A DNA stretch of 64,000 nucleotides from Scopulibacillus_A cellulosilyticus (GTDB lineage Bacteria; Bacillota; Bacilli; Bacillales; Sporolactobacillaceae). The position numbers were made by a program, and so were the translations under genes. How positions within the stretch are numbered: position 1 is the first letter of the stretch; every line of letters begins with the position of its first letter. This document shows positions 51,911 through 60,241 of the stretch, piece after piece. A model generated the notes under the pieces. That model saw only the letters and a list, made by a program, of their open reading frames with translations, was not told where the DNA came from and did not search any database. The stretch spans positions 1-64,000 of the forward strand of contig NZ_JBHTCO010000014.1 in the NCBI RefSeq assembly GCF_042665295.1, given 5' to 3'.

Positions 51911-52303
51911 ATGAAATTCGTAATTGTTATACTGCAAATTGCTCTTTTATATGTTTTTTATTTTATAGGTAATTGTCTGCAAAATGTGCTTCATTTGCCG
52001 ATACCGGGCAGCATTCTTGGAATGATTTTGCTGTTTCTGCTGCTATGTTTTAAAATCGTTCCTTTAAAGTCTATCGAAACTGGATCACAATTTTTACTTG
52101 CTTATTTACCGGTGTTTTTTATTCCTGCAACAACAGGTGTAATGAATTATTATCATTTTTTTATGGGCAGCGGTGTCATTCTTTTCTTTATTACGATTTT
52201 AAGTACACTAATGGTCATGGTTTTTTCAGGTTTGACAACACATTATTTATCAAAAAGAAAATCGGATCATCAAGCTGAAAGGAAGGAGGATAAAGCATGT
52301 TAA
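51911..52303 (+). CDS. CidA/LrgA-type holin-like membrane protein
   Basis: A 130-residue, four-helix membrane protein; family motif LPIPGSILGMILLFLLL near residues 31-47. In staphylococci CidA/LrgA modulate autolysis; in B. subtilis the YsbA/YsbB (PftAB) pair imports pyruvate. AAGGTGAAAT precedes ATG 51911. It overlaps the partner gene by 7 bp. Confidence 0.85.
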   Translation: MKFVIVILQIALLYVFYFIGNCLQNVLHLPIPGSILGMILLFLLLCFKIVPLKSIETGSQFLLAYLPVFFIPATTGVMNYYHFFMGSGVILFFITILSTLMVMVFSGLTTHYLSKRKSDHQAERKEDKAC

Positions 52304-52989
52304 AAGCAACCATCGCCATCGCTATGATTCTATTAACGATAGTGATTTATTTTTTTATGAGCCGTTTATATCGCAGGTTTAATACACCATTTCTAATTCC
52401 TGCTCTATCATCAACATTATGTCTGGTTTTATTGCTTATCCTCTTTGGGGTTCCGTATAAAACATATATGTTAGGCGGACAATTTATTAACCTTCTATTG
52501 GGGCCGGCTGTTGTGTCCTTGGCATACCCGCTTTATAAACAAAGAGCTGTTTTGTTACAAAGCCTCATCCCAATCTTAAGCGGTGTTATTGTCGGTTCGA
52601 TTGTCGGTATAGTCAGCGGGTTGCTATTTGCAAAATCTATTGGGGTTGAGAAAAGCCTCGTTATGTCATTAGTTCCGAAGTCTGTGACGACGCCGGTTGC
52701 AATGGGGATTGCTGAGGAATTGGGCGGCAGGCCATCTCTAACTGTTATTTTTGTTATGATTGCCGGATTTACCGGCGCTGTTATAGGACCATATATCCTC
52801 AAGTGGTTAAGAATCAGCAGTATATTAGGAAAAGGGATTGCTTTAGGGAGCGCCTCCCACGCCATCGGAACCTCCAAGGCGTTTGAATATGGAGAAAAGG
52901 CAGCCACAGTCAGCTCGGTAGCGATGACTTTATGTGCTATTTTAGATTCTATATTTGGACCGTTGATTGTTTGGATTTTTTACAGTTGA
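52297..52989 (+). CDS. CidB/LrgB-type membrane protein
   Basis: A 230-residue partner of the upstream LrgA-like protein. Family block SLVPKSVTTPVAMGIAEELGG, then GSASHAIGTSKAFEYGE near the C-terminus. The pair probably forms a transport complex (pyruvate in B. subtilis) or influences murein hydrolase activity. AAGGAGGATAAAGC precedes ATG 52297 inside the upstream gene. No lytST-type regulator is nearby. Confidence 0.9.
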   Translation: MLKATIAIAMILLTIVIYFFMSRLYRRFNTPFLIPALSSTLCLVLLLILFGVPYKTYMLGGQFINLLLGPAVVSLAYPLYKQRAVLLQSLIPILSGVIVGSIVGIVSGLLFAKSIGVEKSLVMSLVPKSVTTPVAMGIAEELGGRPSLTVIFVMIAGFTGAVIGPYILKWLRISSILGKGIALGSASHAIGTSKAFEYGEKAATVSSVAMTLCAILDSIFGPLIVWIFYS

Positions 52990-52993
52990 AGGC

Positions 52994-53033
52994 AGTATAA
53001 AAAAGCTTGGCATTTGCCAAGCTTTTTTATACT
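52994..53033. terminator. Perfect 19-bp hairpin terminator after lrgAB
   Basis: AGTATAAAAAAGCTTGGCA (52994-53012), two-base loop, and its exact complement (53015-53033). Bidirectional, with T6 in the arm. Confidence 0.9.
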
Positions 53034-53045
53034 GGCGGAAAGAAT

Positions 53046-53093
53046 AACGCTCTGTCTTCGCCTTAGGGCTTGTCATCCGTAAGTTTCACTTTA
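53046..53093 (-). repeat. Family C/A junction fragment
   Basis: CTCTGTCTTCGCCTTAGGGC (53050-53069) matches the conserved core of C1, followed by a degraded GCTTGTC hairpin. The remaining CGTAAGTTTCACTTTA is the start of family A read on the minus strand, supplying the stop codon of the PepSY gene. Confidence 0.6.
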
Positions 53094-53399
53094 TTGCGCT
53101 TTTAAATCGAGGATTGTACCTGTTGATGCGTCAGCGATAAAATCGAAATGTTCAAGGTTTTCACCGTCTTTAGCGGTCAGTCCGCCTTTGTACACTTTAT
53201 AAGAAAGGCCATTTTGATAATAATCTTCCGGAGTAAGGTATACCCAGGCGCCATCAATGTTAAGTGATTTTTTTGCAGCTCTTTTCACAATCTGCATCAC
53301 TTGCTCCGGGCTTAATTGCGATTTTTGTAAGGATTTTTGTAATACATATCCTCCTGCTAAGCCAACACCGAATGCAATAGCTATGTTTTTAAATTTCAT
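53091..53399 (-). CDS. PepSY-domain membrane protein
   Basis: A 102-residue protein with an N-terminal membrane helix (IAIAFGVGLAGGYVLQ) and one PepSY domain (SPEQVMQIVKRAAKKSLN...FDFIADASTGTILDLKAQ). PepSY proteins are often extracellular regulators of peptidases. ATG 53399 is about 9 bases after GAGGGG; GTG 53408 is too close. Its stop is the family A TAA. Confidence 0.78.
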   Translation of the reverse strand: MKFKNIAIAFGVGLAGGYVLQKSLQKSQLSPEQVMQIVKRAAKKSLNIDGAWVYLTPEDYYQNGLSYKVYKGGLTAKDGENLEHFDFIADASTGTILDLKAQ

Positions 53400-53563
53400 T
53401 TTTTTCACCCCTCAAAATAAAATGACTCTATACTTAAAGTATACAGAAGAATAGGAAAGCAACCAAGAAAATAATTCTTAATTTTAATTTATCAAATGAT
53501 AGCGTCATATCGTGAAATTGGAAGCGGATAAGTTTTTTTTGTAAGATAAATATAAGAAGCGAA

Positions 53564-53605
53564 TGTTCAAAACGATATAAACACAGCTTTTAAACTTTTT
53601 GAACA
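53564..53605. repeat. Miniature family B element
   Basis: TGTTCAAAA (53564-53572) and CTTTTTGAACA (53595-53605) with 22 bases between them, immediately upstream of ytoP. Confidence 0.55.
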
Positions 53606-53637
53606 GGTCCTAATAATGTTGGAAAGGAAGTTACTAT

Positions 53638-54741
53638 ATGAATAATGATACATTAAAACTTTTTAAAACGTTAACAGAATTACGCGGTGCATCAGGGTTT
53701 GAACATGAAGTCCGCCAATTTATGAGACAAGAACTTGAGAAATATGCCGATGAATTGATTCAAGACCGCCTGGGCAGTGTATTTGGGGTTAAGAAGGGAG
53801 ATCATGAAGGTCCGAAAGTAATGGTGGCCGGCCACATGGATGAAGTTGGCTTTATGATTACACAGATTACAGATAATGGCATGCTTCGCTTTCAAACGCT
53901 TGGCGGCTGGTGGAGCCAAGTGCTGCTTGCCCAACGGGTTCAAATTTTAACTGACAAAGGAACAGTTATTGGCGTTATCTCATCGATTCCCCCTCATCTT
54001 TTGGAAGATGAGCAAAAAAATAAACCAATGGATGTTAAAAATATGCTCATAGATATAGGGGCTGATGATAAAGAAGATGCGATAAAATTAGGGATAAAGC
54101 CGGGGCAGGCTGCTGTACCTATTTGTCCGTTCACACCTATGGCTAATAAGAAGAAAATATTGGCTAAATCATGGGATAACCGTTATGGCTGCGGCTTAGC
54201 TATTGAGCTCCTTAAAGAGCTTGAAGGAGAGTCGTTGCCAAACACGCTTTATTCCGGTGCAACCGTCCAAGAAGAAGTTGGTCTAAGAGGAGCTAAAACA
54301 GCTTCAAATATGATCAAGCCTGATATTTTCTTTGCGGTTGATGCCTCGCCGGCAAATGATATGTCCGGTGATAAAAAGGCATTCGGACATTTAGGCAAAG
54401 GGACATTGCTGCGAATCTTTGATAGAACAATGATTACACATCGCGGCATGAGAGAATTTGTATTAGACACTGCAGAGACGCATCAAATTCCTTATCAATA
54501 TTTTGTTTCACCAGGCGGTACAGATGCGGGGAATGTACATACAAACTTACAAGGCGTACCTTCTGCTGTCATTGGCATTTGTTCAAGATACGTTCACACA
54601 TCAGCGTCCATCGTTCATGTTGACGATTACGCAGCTGCAAAAGCTTTGCTAACTGAACTGGTCAAAGCAACAGATAAGACGACAGTTGCGTCAATTCATA
54701 ATAAAAAGGGACATGACTTAACGGGCTTTCAAGCTTTTTAA
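53638..54741 (+). CDS. ytoP: M42 glutamyl aminopeptidase YtoP
   Basis: A 367-residue dinuclear-metal aminopeptidase of family M42. Metal ligands in VAGHMDEVGFM (His, Asp), SWDNRYGCG (Asp), ATVQEEVGLRGA (Glu-Glu), FAVDASPA (Asp) and RYVHTSASIVH (His). It matches B. subtilis YtoP. GGAAAGGAAGT precedes ATG 53638. The nucleoside-triphosphatase gene follows by 25 bp. Confidence 0.93.
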   Translation: MNNDTLKLFKTLTELRGASGFEHEVRQFMRQELEKYADELIQDRLGSVFGVKKGDHEGPKVMVAGHMDEVGFMITQITDNGMLRFQTLGGWWSQVLLAQRVQILTDKGTVIGVISSIPPHLLEDEQKNKPMDVKNMLIDIGADDKEDAIKLGIKPGQAAVPICPFTPMANKKKILAKSWDNRYGCGLAIELLKELEGESLPNTLYSGATVQEEVGLRGAKTASNMIKPDIFFAVDASPANDMSGDKKAFGHLGKGTLLRIFDRTMITHRGMREFVLDTAETHQIPYQYFVSPGGTDAGNVHTNLQGVPSAVIGICSRYVHTSASIVHVDDYAAAKALLTELVKATDKTTVASIHNKKGHDLTGFQAF

Positions 54742-54766
54742 GTGTTTAATAAAGGTGGTTTTTGAT

Positions 54767-55288
54767 ATGGTTACATTTGGCGTAGGTTCGCATAATCCTG
54801 CAAAAATAAGAGCTGTTGAGCGTTTAAGTGAATTTTTTAACTTAACTGTTCAGGCTGTTGATGTTCCGTCCGGCGTATCGGATCAGCCAAGGTCTGATGA
54901 TGAAACAAAACGCGGGGCTGTCCAAAGAGCAAAGGGAGTCATAGAAAAAAGCAACGCAGATTTTGGCGTCGGCCTTGAAGGCGGTATTATGGAAATAAAC
55001 AATACAGTCTATGTTTGTAATTGGGGAGCATTAGTTGATCGGAACGGACAAGTATTCACAGCCAGCGGGGCCCGGATTCCTCTTCCCGAATCTATCGCGG
55101 AAGGACTTCGGACAGGAATTGAATTAGGAGACGTTATTGATAAATATACTAATCAATTGGATGTTAGCAAAGGCGAAGGAACAATCGGCATTTTAACTGA
55201 CGGCTTAATAACACGTACGGATATGTTTTTTCATATTATGCAGCTGCTTTATGGCCAGTACCAATTTTACAGTAAATCAAAGGGGTGA
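54767..55288 (+). CDS. Inosine/xanthosine triphosphatase (DUF84/YjjX family)
   Basis: A 173-residue NTPase clearing damaged purine nucleotides. Family landmarks: VGSHNPAKIRAVERL, SGVSDQPRSDDETKRGAVQRA, FGVGLEGGI, and GTIGILTDGLITRTD. ATG 54767 follows AAAGGTGG. In B. subtilis the thioredoxin gene ytpP lies near here; I see none in this window. Confidence 0.88.
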   Translation: MVTFGVGSHNPAKIRAVERLSEFFNLTVQAVDVPSGVSDQPRSDDETKRGAVQRAKGVIEKSNADFGVGLEGGIMEINNTVYVCNWGALVDRNGQVFTASGARIPLPESIAEGLRTGIELGDVIDKYTNQLDVSKGEGTIGILTDGLITRTDMFFHIMQLLYGQYQFYSKSKG

Positions 55289-55302
55289 GAATCTTCTCAC
55301 CC
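55283..55302. terminator. Hairpin between convergent genes
   Basis: GGGTGAGA (55283-55290) and TCTCACCC (55295-55302); contains the upstream gene's stop codon. Confidence 0.6.
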
Positions 55303-55314
55303 TTTAATATCTCT

Positions 55315-55755
55315 TTAAGCAAAAATATATTTGATAATCTCAAGCGCCTGATCCTCGTTCTCTACTACAACCTGCGCTTTGTTTGATAATTCTTTCAGAG
55401 CATGATGAAGTTTGTTCGGGCGAATCAAAATAAGAGGTTTTCCTTGAGCACAAGCCTCGCCCGCATCAACAGCTGTATTCCATTGTTTGTATGATTCCCC
55501 AAAATAAGCGATCACTAAGTCCGACTTTTTCAAAAGCAGTTGAGTTCGCAAGTTATTAATCGTGGAAGCTGCTTCATCCTTCAGAACCGGATTCGGCTGC
55601 TCTCCAAGAATTTCTTCACCAATGTTATCTGATCGGTCGTGATCCTCCATTGGACCGACAAATGATACTGGCAATTCCATTGATGATGCTTTACGGCGAA
55701 TGCTTTCCCTCCATGAGTCATGGATTTGCCCGGCTAAGTAAATTGTTAATTCCAT
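55315..55755 (-). CDS. ytoQ: YtoQ family protein
   Basis: A 146-residue protein with a nucleoside-deoxyribosyltransferase-like fold (YtoQ/COG3613-like): YLAGQIHDSWRESIRRK, MEDHDRSDNIGEEILGE, KKSDLVIAYFGESYKQWNTA. Family activity is not established. ATG 55755 has AAGGAGAGT upstream. Confidence 0.87.
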   Translation of the reverse strand: MELTIYLAGQIHDSWRESIRRKASSMELPVSFVGPMEDHDRSDNIGEEILGEQPNPVLKDEAASTINNLRTQLLLKKSDLVIAYFGESYKQWNTAVDAGEACAQGKPLILIRPNKLHHALKELSNKAQVVVENEDQALEIIKYIFA

Positions 55756-55898
55756 TTCTAACTCTCCTTTTATATAATTTTCAATAAAATTTTAACACAA
55801 AAACTACTCTGTATGATTCATCTGTTTAACAGATTTAACATTTTTATAATCATTATGTGAAACGGACAATTAAGGTCGTATAATCCCGTATCTTTTAA

Positions 55899-55986
55899 GT
55901 GCTCCTGCGCCGGTGTTTACTCCAAAGGAGTTTATTCATGCAGCGGCTTTGTTTATTATGCGCGTCGGTGTAAAAAAAGCCCCGAT
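55899..55986 (+). repeat. Orphan copy of the nested module
   Basis: Begins GTGCTCCTGCGCCGGTGTTTA, the same start as the modules inside A3 and B2, then diverges (CTCC-AAA-GGAG hairpin) and ends in AAAAAAAGCCCCGATGTTAGC, reminiscent of family A's AACACCCCGATTTG. It occupies the ytoQ-ytpQ gap (55756-56064); nothing else but presumed promoters is seen there. Confidence 0.5.
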
Positions 55987-56064
55987 GTTAGCTTAGTTTG
56001 CTTTATCATTGTGCGGTGAACATGGTAAAATGATTACGAGCATGAGTAAAAGTGGAGTGAGACC

Positions 56065-56868
56065 ATGGATAGTAAAGAATTGAGAAAAATATTAGAAGAA
56101 AGATTAAAAGGTAAAAACCGAATCCTGTCGTATGATAAAAAACAGGATAAACTCAGAATAGAAGATAACAAAACTAAAAAAGGAATCACACTTTCATTGC
56201 CTGGGATTCTCAATCGTTATGAAAATGAAAAAGAAAAAGTGATTGATGAGGTTGTTTATTATATTGAAGAAGCCATGACAGTTATGAATGAGTCTCAAAC
56301 GCTGTCGGGAAAAGAAAAGAAAATTTTCCCTGTCATCCGTTCTACATCCTTCCCGACAGAAACTAAAGACGGGAAACAACTTTTATATAAAGATCATACG
56401 GCTGAGACCAGAGTATTTTATGCTGTGGATTTGGAACAGTCTTACCGGCTCATTGATAAAGCCTTTATGGAATCTGAAAATATTGATGAACAAACTATTC
56501 AAGAGATGGCCAGTTTCAATCTCCGCTCGTTGCCTAATGAAATGAAAAAAGATGTCGTTGCCGGAAATGACTTTTATTTTATCAATTACAATGATGGTTA
56601 TGATGCCAGCAGAATTCTTAACCAGCAATTGTTAGACGATATGAAGGAGAAGGCGAAAGGGCAGCTGACGGTCGCTGTACCGCATCAGGATGTTTTGGTT
56701 TTTGGTGATATTGTAAATGATAGAGGCTATGATGTGTTAGGGCAAATGACAATGCACTTTTTTACAAATGGAAATATTCCAATTACCTCACTTCCGTTTT
56801 TGTATGGCGATAAGGGATTGGAACCAATTTTTATTTTAGCAAAAAACAAACCAATAGACGAAGATTAG
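56065..56868 (+). CDS. ytpQ: YtpQ (DUF1444) protein
   Basis: A 267-residue soluble protein with the DUF1444 pattern: FPVIRSTSFP, DHTAETRVFYAVDL, YRLIDKAFM, SFNLRSLP, NDGYDASRILN. Function is unknown, but the gene is conserved beside ytpR and sftA in Bacillus. GTGGAGTGAG precedes ATG 56065. Likely first gene of a ytpQ-ytpR unit. Confidence 0.88.
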   Translation: MDSKELRKILEERLKGKNRILSYDKKQDKLRIEDNKTKKGITLSLPGILNRYENEKEKVIDEVVYYIEEAMTVMNESQTLSGKEKKIFPVIRSTSFPTETKDGKQLLYKDHTAETRVFYAVDLEQSYRLIDKAFMESENIDEQTIQEMASFNLRSLPNEMKKDVVAGNDFYFINYNDGYDASRILNQQLLDDMKEKAKGQLTVAVPHQDVLVFGDIVNDRGYDVLGQMTMHFFTNGNIPITSLPFLYGDKGLEPIFILAKNKPIDED

Positions 56869-56893
56869 GATAGATATTGAAAGGGGAATATTG

Positions 56894-57517
56894 ATGAATA
56901 TTTTTTACAATCGTGAAGGTGTAGGAGACACGTTAATGATCCAAATGTCCTCACAAGATGCAGAGGTTCGCGGCGTTGAAAAGAAAGGTGATATGGCACG
57001 GATTTTTGATGCGGAGTCAGAAAAAACATTAGGATATAATTTATTTAACGCTTCCAAATATCTTAATATCGAATCTGAAAATGGCGCAGTCGCTGTTAAT
57101 TCAGGTTTTGTAGATCATTTTAATAAGCTTCTGAAAGATAAAGGCTTTACTGACACGTTAACATATGATGACCGTCCTTCATTTATTATTGGACATGTCC
57201 TTGAAAAGGGCAAACACCCAAATGCTGATAAGCTAAGCATATGTAAAGTAGATATTGGCGATGAAACTTTACAAATCGTTTGCGGCGCACCGAATGTTGA
57301 ACAAGGACAAAAAGTTGTTGTGGCACGAGTAGGCGCCGTCATGCCAAGCGGTATGTTAATTAAAGAAGCTGAACTTCGAGGGGTTCCTTCATTCGGTATG
57401 ATTTGTTCTGCTAAGGAACTGGATTTGCCGAATGCCCCTGAGAAAAAGGGAATTCTTGTTCTTGATAACAATCAACCTGTCGGCGGGAATTTCTTTGCGT
57501 TAACAGAAAATCACTAG
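56894..57517 (+). CDS. ytpR: YtpR, tRNA-binding-domain protein
   Basis: A 207-residue protein with an N-terminal DUF4479 region and a C-terminal EMAP/tRNA-binding OB-fold (FIIGHVLEKGKHPNADKLSI, VCGAPNVEQGQKVVVARVGA, GVPSFGMICSAKELDLP) like that at the start of PheT. It may bind tRNA or act as a chaperone. ATG 56894 follows AAAGGGG. Terminated by a hairpin containing its stop codon. Confidence 0.9.
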   Translation: MNIFYNREGVGDTLMIQMSSQDAEVRGVEKKGDMARIFDAESEKTLGYNLFNASKYLNIESENGAVAVNSGFVDHFNKLLKDKGFTDTLTYDDRPSFIIGHVLEKGKHPNADKLSICKVDIGDETLQIVCGAPNVEQGQKVVVARVGAVMPSGMLIKEAELRGVPSFGMICSAKELDLPNAPEKKGILVLDNNQPVGGNFFALTENH

Positions 57518-57534
57518 TTCATACTAGTGGTTTT
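57507..57534 (+). terminator. Terminator between ytpR and sftA
   Basis: CACTAGT (57512-57518), loop TCAT, ACTAGTG (57523-57529), extended by AAA/TTTT; the ytpR stop TAG is in the left arm. Confidence 0.7.
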
Positions 57535-57582
57535 CTTCTCATACTTGAACATAAAAAGGATTTTTGAAAAGAGGTGAAACCT

Positions 57583-59994
57583 TTGTCAAGCTGGTGGAAA
57601 AGATTTTTTAGTTTAGATGATGATGATGTTGATATTAGTGAATCTGGAGAAGACACTGAAAGGAAAGAAGAATTTAGAAAGAGATATCAGGAGCCGATAT
57701 CAAGGCGTAATGATAAATATGGCCGATTGGAGGATCCAAATCGGCGTGTTCATGTCAGAATGACTCATCAATATCCCGAAAAAAAATCCAGTTCCTTTGA
57801 AACCTTTAAGCGTCCCGCATACGATCTTAATGAGAAAAAGACTCCAATCCATGATGAAAATGAAGATGCAGTGCCGAAAAAACAACCTTTTAAACCGACT
57901 GAAGTGCCGTCGCCAGTTTACGGTTTCAGAAAGCCGCCCAAACGTTCAAACAATATGAATACCGGCAGTCAGTTGAAGAACTCAAGCCAAAAAGTCCAAA
58001 AGAAATATGCGCCGCCTGCCGTGCAAAAAGATACATTTTCTGAAAGTGAGAAAGGCCCTTCCAGCCTGAGGGAATTATTGAATGACAAAAGGTCTAAAAG
58101 GGAATTAACAAAAGAAAGGCCGGACGTTAATAAACAAAACGATGACGCGGAGGATTCAACCAATAATCCTGTAAAAATAAATACAGATTATCCTGTTAAA
58201 TTTAAAGAAAACGATAAGAAAATTAAAGCCGAACATGAAATGACCAATAGCCATTTACATAATGGTGAACCAGCCAAAAAAGACAATGACTTAAATAGTG
58301 AAGATCACCAAATTATTAATCAGGCAAATGAGCAAGAAACTCAAGAAACTAATGAACAAAAATATCCTAATGTTCCTGTGCATCAACCGCGCCGCCGTTC
58401 TTCGAAGGTTCCTTATAATGTTTTAATGTTTAGATCTGATAAAAATGCCTTGCAGAAAAATTTGGATGTAAAACGTCAGGACCGAGGGTTAAAAAGAGGT
58501 GAACCGTCACGGGTCACTAAAAAGCAAGAGTTAAAAGAATTTGATGAACCCGATCCTGATAACGTTCCTTTTCATTTATCGAAAACATTGTTGGATGCAC
58601 CGCCTGAGACGCCGCCGCATGAGGAAGAGGACTGGATTCTGCAAAAGCAGAAGGTTCTTCAAGAAACACTTGAAAACTTCCGGGTTAAAGCTGAAATTGT
58701 CGACCATGTGCAGGGACCTGCCGTTACACGATACGAGATTCGTCTTCAGCCAGGTGTGAAGGTTAATAAAGTCATTAACTTGACAGAGGATATCAAGCTG
58801 AGCATGGCCGCGAAACAAATTAGAATAGCACCGGTACCGGGAAAGAGTACGGTTGGAATAGAAATACCTAATGATATCAGAAAGCCTGTGTACTTAAAGC
58901 ATTTATTAGACTCACAAGAATTTAAAGAACATAAGTCGCCGCTTGCTGCGGTTCTCGGCCAAGACATTTCCGGCGAAAATGTTGTAACTGATCTTGCGAA
59001 GATGCCGCATGGTCTGATTGCCGGTGCAACCGGTTCAGGAAAAAGTGTTTGTATTCATTCGCTTATTTTAAGTCTTATTTACAAAACTTCACCTGATATG
59101 CTGCGTTTAATTCTTATTGATCCAAAGGTCGTGGAATTAGCTGCTTATCAAAAGCTGCCGCATTTAGCAGCCCCGGTTTTAACGCAGCCTAAAGAGGCAT
59201 CGCTTGCATTGAAATGGGCTGTTGATGAAATGGAGAGGCGATACCAAACGTTTGCCGGTGCAGGTGTTCGTGATATTGGACGTTATAATAATTATATTGA
59301 TCAAAAGGCGATTGACGGGGAAAAAATGCCGTATATTGTTATTATTATTGATGAACTTGCGGATCTGATGATGGTTTCCCCGCAGGATGTAGAAGAAGCA
59401 ATATGCCGAATCGCACAAAAAGCCAGGGCTGCAGGCATCCACTTGCTTTTGGCTACCCAAAGGCCGTCAGTTGATGTTATTACGGGACTTATCAAATCCA
59501 ATATACCGACAAGAATTGCCTTCAGTGTGTCGTCACAGGCGGATTCCCGAACTATTATTGATACCGGCGGTGCTGAAAGATTATTAGGACAAGGCGATAT
59601 GCTTTTCGCGGAAAATGGGGCGCGTGAATCCAGACGGCTGCAAGGCTGTTTTGTATCCGATGAAGAAATAGACCGGGTGACAGAGGCGCTGGCTCAAATG
59701 GATGCGCCGCCGTATTTGTTTGACAAAGAAGATATGCAGCAAACTAAATATGAAGAAATGGATGAAGAGGATGATCTGTTTGAAGAGGCTGCTTACTTTG
59801 TTATTGACCAGGGGCAAGCCTCGGTATCAAGTCTGCAAAGAAAATTCCGCATAGGTTATAATCGTGCCGCACGTCTGGTTGATCAACTAGAAAGTCTGGG
59901 GATTATCTCTGAAGCGAATGGAAGTAAGCCGCGCCAAGTTTTGATGGCAAAGGAAAGCTTTGAAGAACAAGTGCTTGGTCATGAAGTTTTATAA
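57583..59994 (+). CDS. sftA: DNA translocase SftA (YtpS)
   Basis: An 803-residue FtsK/SpoIIIE-family ATPase. No N-terminal membrane helices, as in soluble B. subtilis SftA, which helps clear chromosomes from the division septum. A long charged, disordered linker (about 20-310), alpha/beta motor domains with Walker A GATGSGKSV and Walker B VIIIDELADLMM, and a C-terminal winged-helix gamma domain (SVSSLQRKFRIGYNRAARLV) for DNA-sequence orientation. TTG 57583 follows GAGGTG and gives a short SWWKRFF start; GTG 57574 overlaps that site. Confidence 0.94.
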   Translation: MSSWWKRFFSLDDDDVDISESGEDTERKEEFRKRYQEPISRRNDKYGRLEDPNRRVHVRMTHQYPEKKSSSFETFKRPAYDLNEKKTPIHDENEDAVPKKQPFKPTEVPSPVYGFRKPPKRSNNMNTGSQLKNSSQKVQKKYAPPAVQKDTFSESEKGPSSLRELLNDKRSKRELTKERPDVNKQNDDAEDSTNNPVKINTDYPVKFKENDKKIKAEHEMTNSHLHNGEPAKKDNDLNSEDHQIINQANEQETQETNEQKYPNVPVHQPRRRSSKVPYNVLMFRSDKNALQKNLDVKRQDRGLKRGEPSRVTKKQELKEFDEPDPDNVPFHLSKTLLDAPPETPPHEEEDWILQKQKVLQETLENFRVKAEIVDHVQGPAVTRYEIRLQPGVKVNKVINLTEDIKLSMAAKQIRIAPVPGKSTVGIEIPNDIRKPVYLKHLLDSQEFKEHKSPLAAVLGQDISGENVVTDLAKMPHGLIAGATGSGKSVCIHSLILSLIYKTSPDMLRLILIDPKVVELAAYQKLPHLAAPVLTQPKEASLALKWAVDEMERRYQTFAGAGVRDIGRYNNYIDQKAIDGEKMPYIVIIIDELADLMMVSPQDVEEAICRIAQKARAAGIHLLLATQRPSVDVITGLIKSNIPTRIAFSVSSQADSRTIIDTGGAERLLGQGDMLFAENGARESRRLQGCFVSDEEIDRVTEALAQMDAPPYLFDKEDMQQTKYEEMDEEDDLFEEAAYFVIDQGQASVSSLQRKFRIGYNRAARLVDQLESLGIISEANGSKPRQVLMAKESFEEQVLGHEVL

Positions 59995-60042
59995 AAAGTA
60001 TATCTTCCATCAGCGGGGGTTTTGAACATCCGCCGCTGATGG
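59992..60042 (+). repeat. Family A fragment A6 at the sftA stop
   Basis: The sftA stop TAA begins the element. CCATCAGCGGGGG (60007-60019) pairs with CCGCCGCTGATGG (60030-60042), with one mismatch. It probably serves as the sftA terminator. Confidence 0.75.
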
Positions 60043-60129
60043 TCAGTTACAGATCTTTCATGGCAACTGCACGGAACCTCTTTCGTGCTGCCAAGAGATA
60101 ATTTGGATTGTATAAGAAAAATAATTATT

Positions 60130-60158
60130 TTTACAATCTGACTTATTAAGGTTAAAAT
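60130..60158 (+). promoter_or_regulatory. Sigma-A promoter of the nicotinate phosphoribosyltransferase gene
   Basis: TTTACA (60130-60135), 17-base spacer, TAAAAT (60153-60158). The predicted start near 60165 lies downstream of the upstream-most in-frame ATG at 60161, supporting ATG 60242. The leader contains a GAAACATGTTTC palindrome (60189-60200). Confidence 0.7.
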
Positions 60159-60241
60159 AGATGACGGATAGTTTTTCGATAAGTTTCGGGAAACATGTTT
60201 CGAGCACTATTAGTGACTTAATAAGGGAGAATAACTGTAAC

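Noticed and set aside
60161..60241. N-terminal extension of the nicotinate phosphoribosyltransferase from ATG 60161
   Set aside because: The predicted transcription start (about 60165) lies downstream of that ATG, and the conserved protein begins at KEIELKLQGK.
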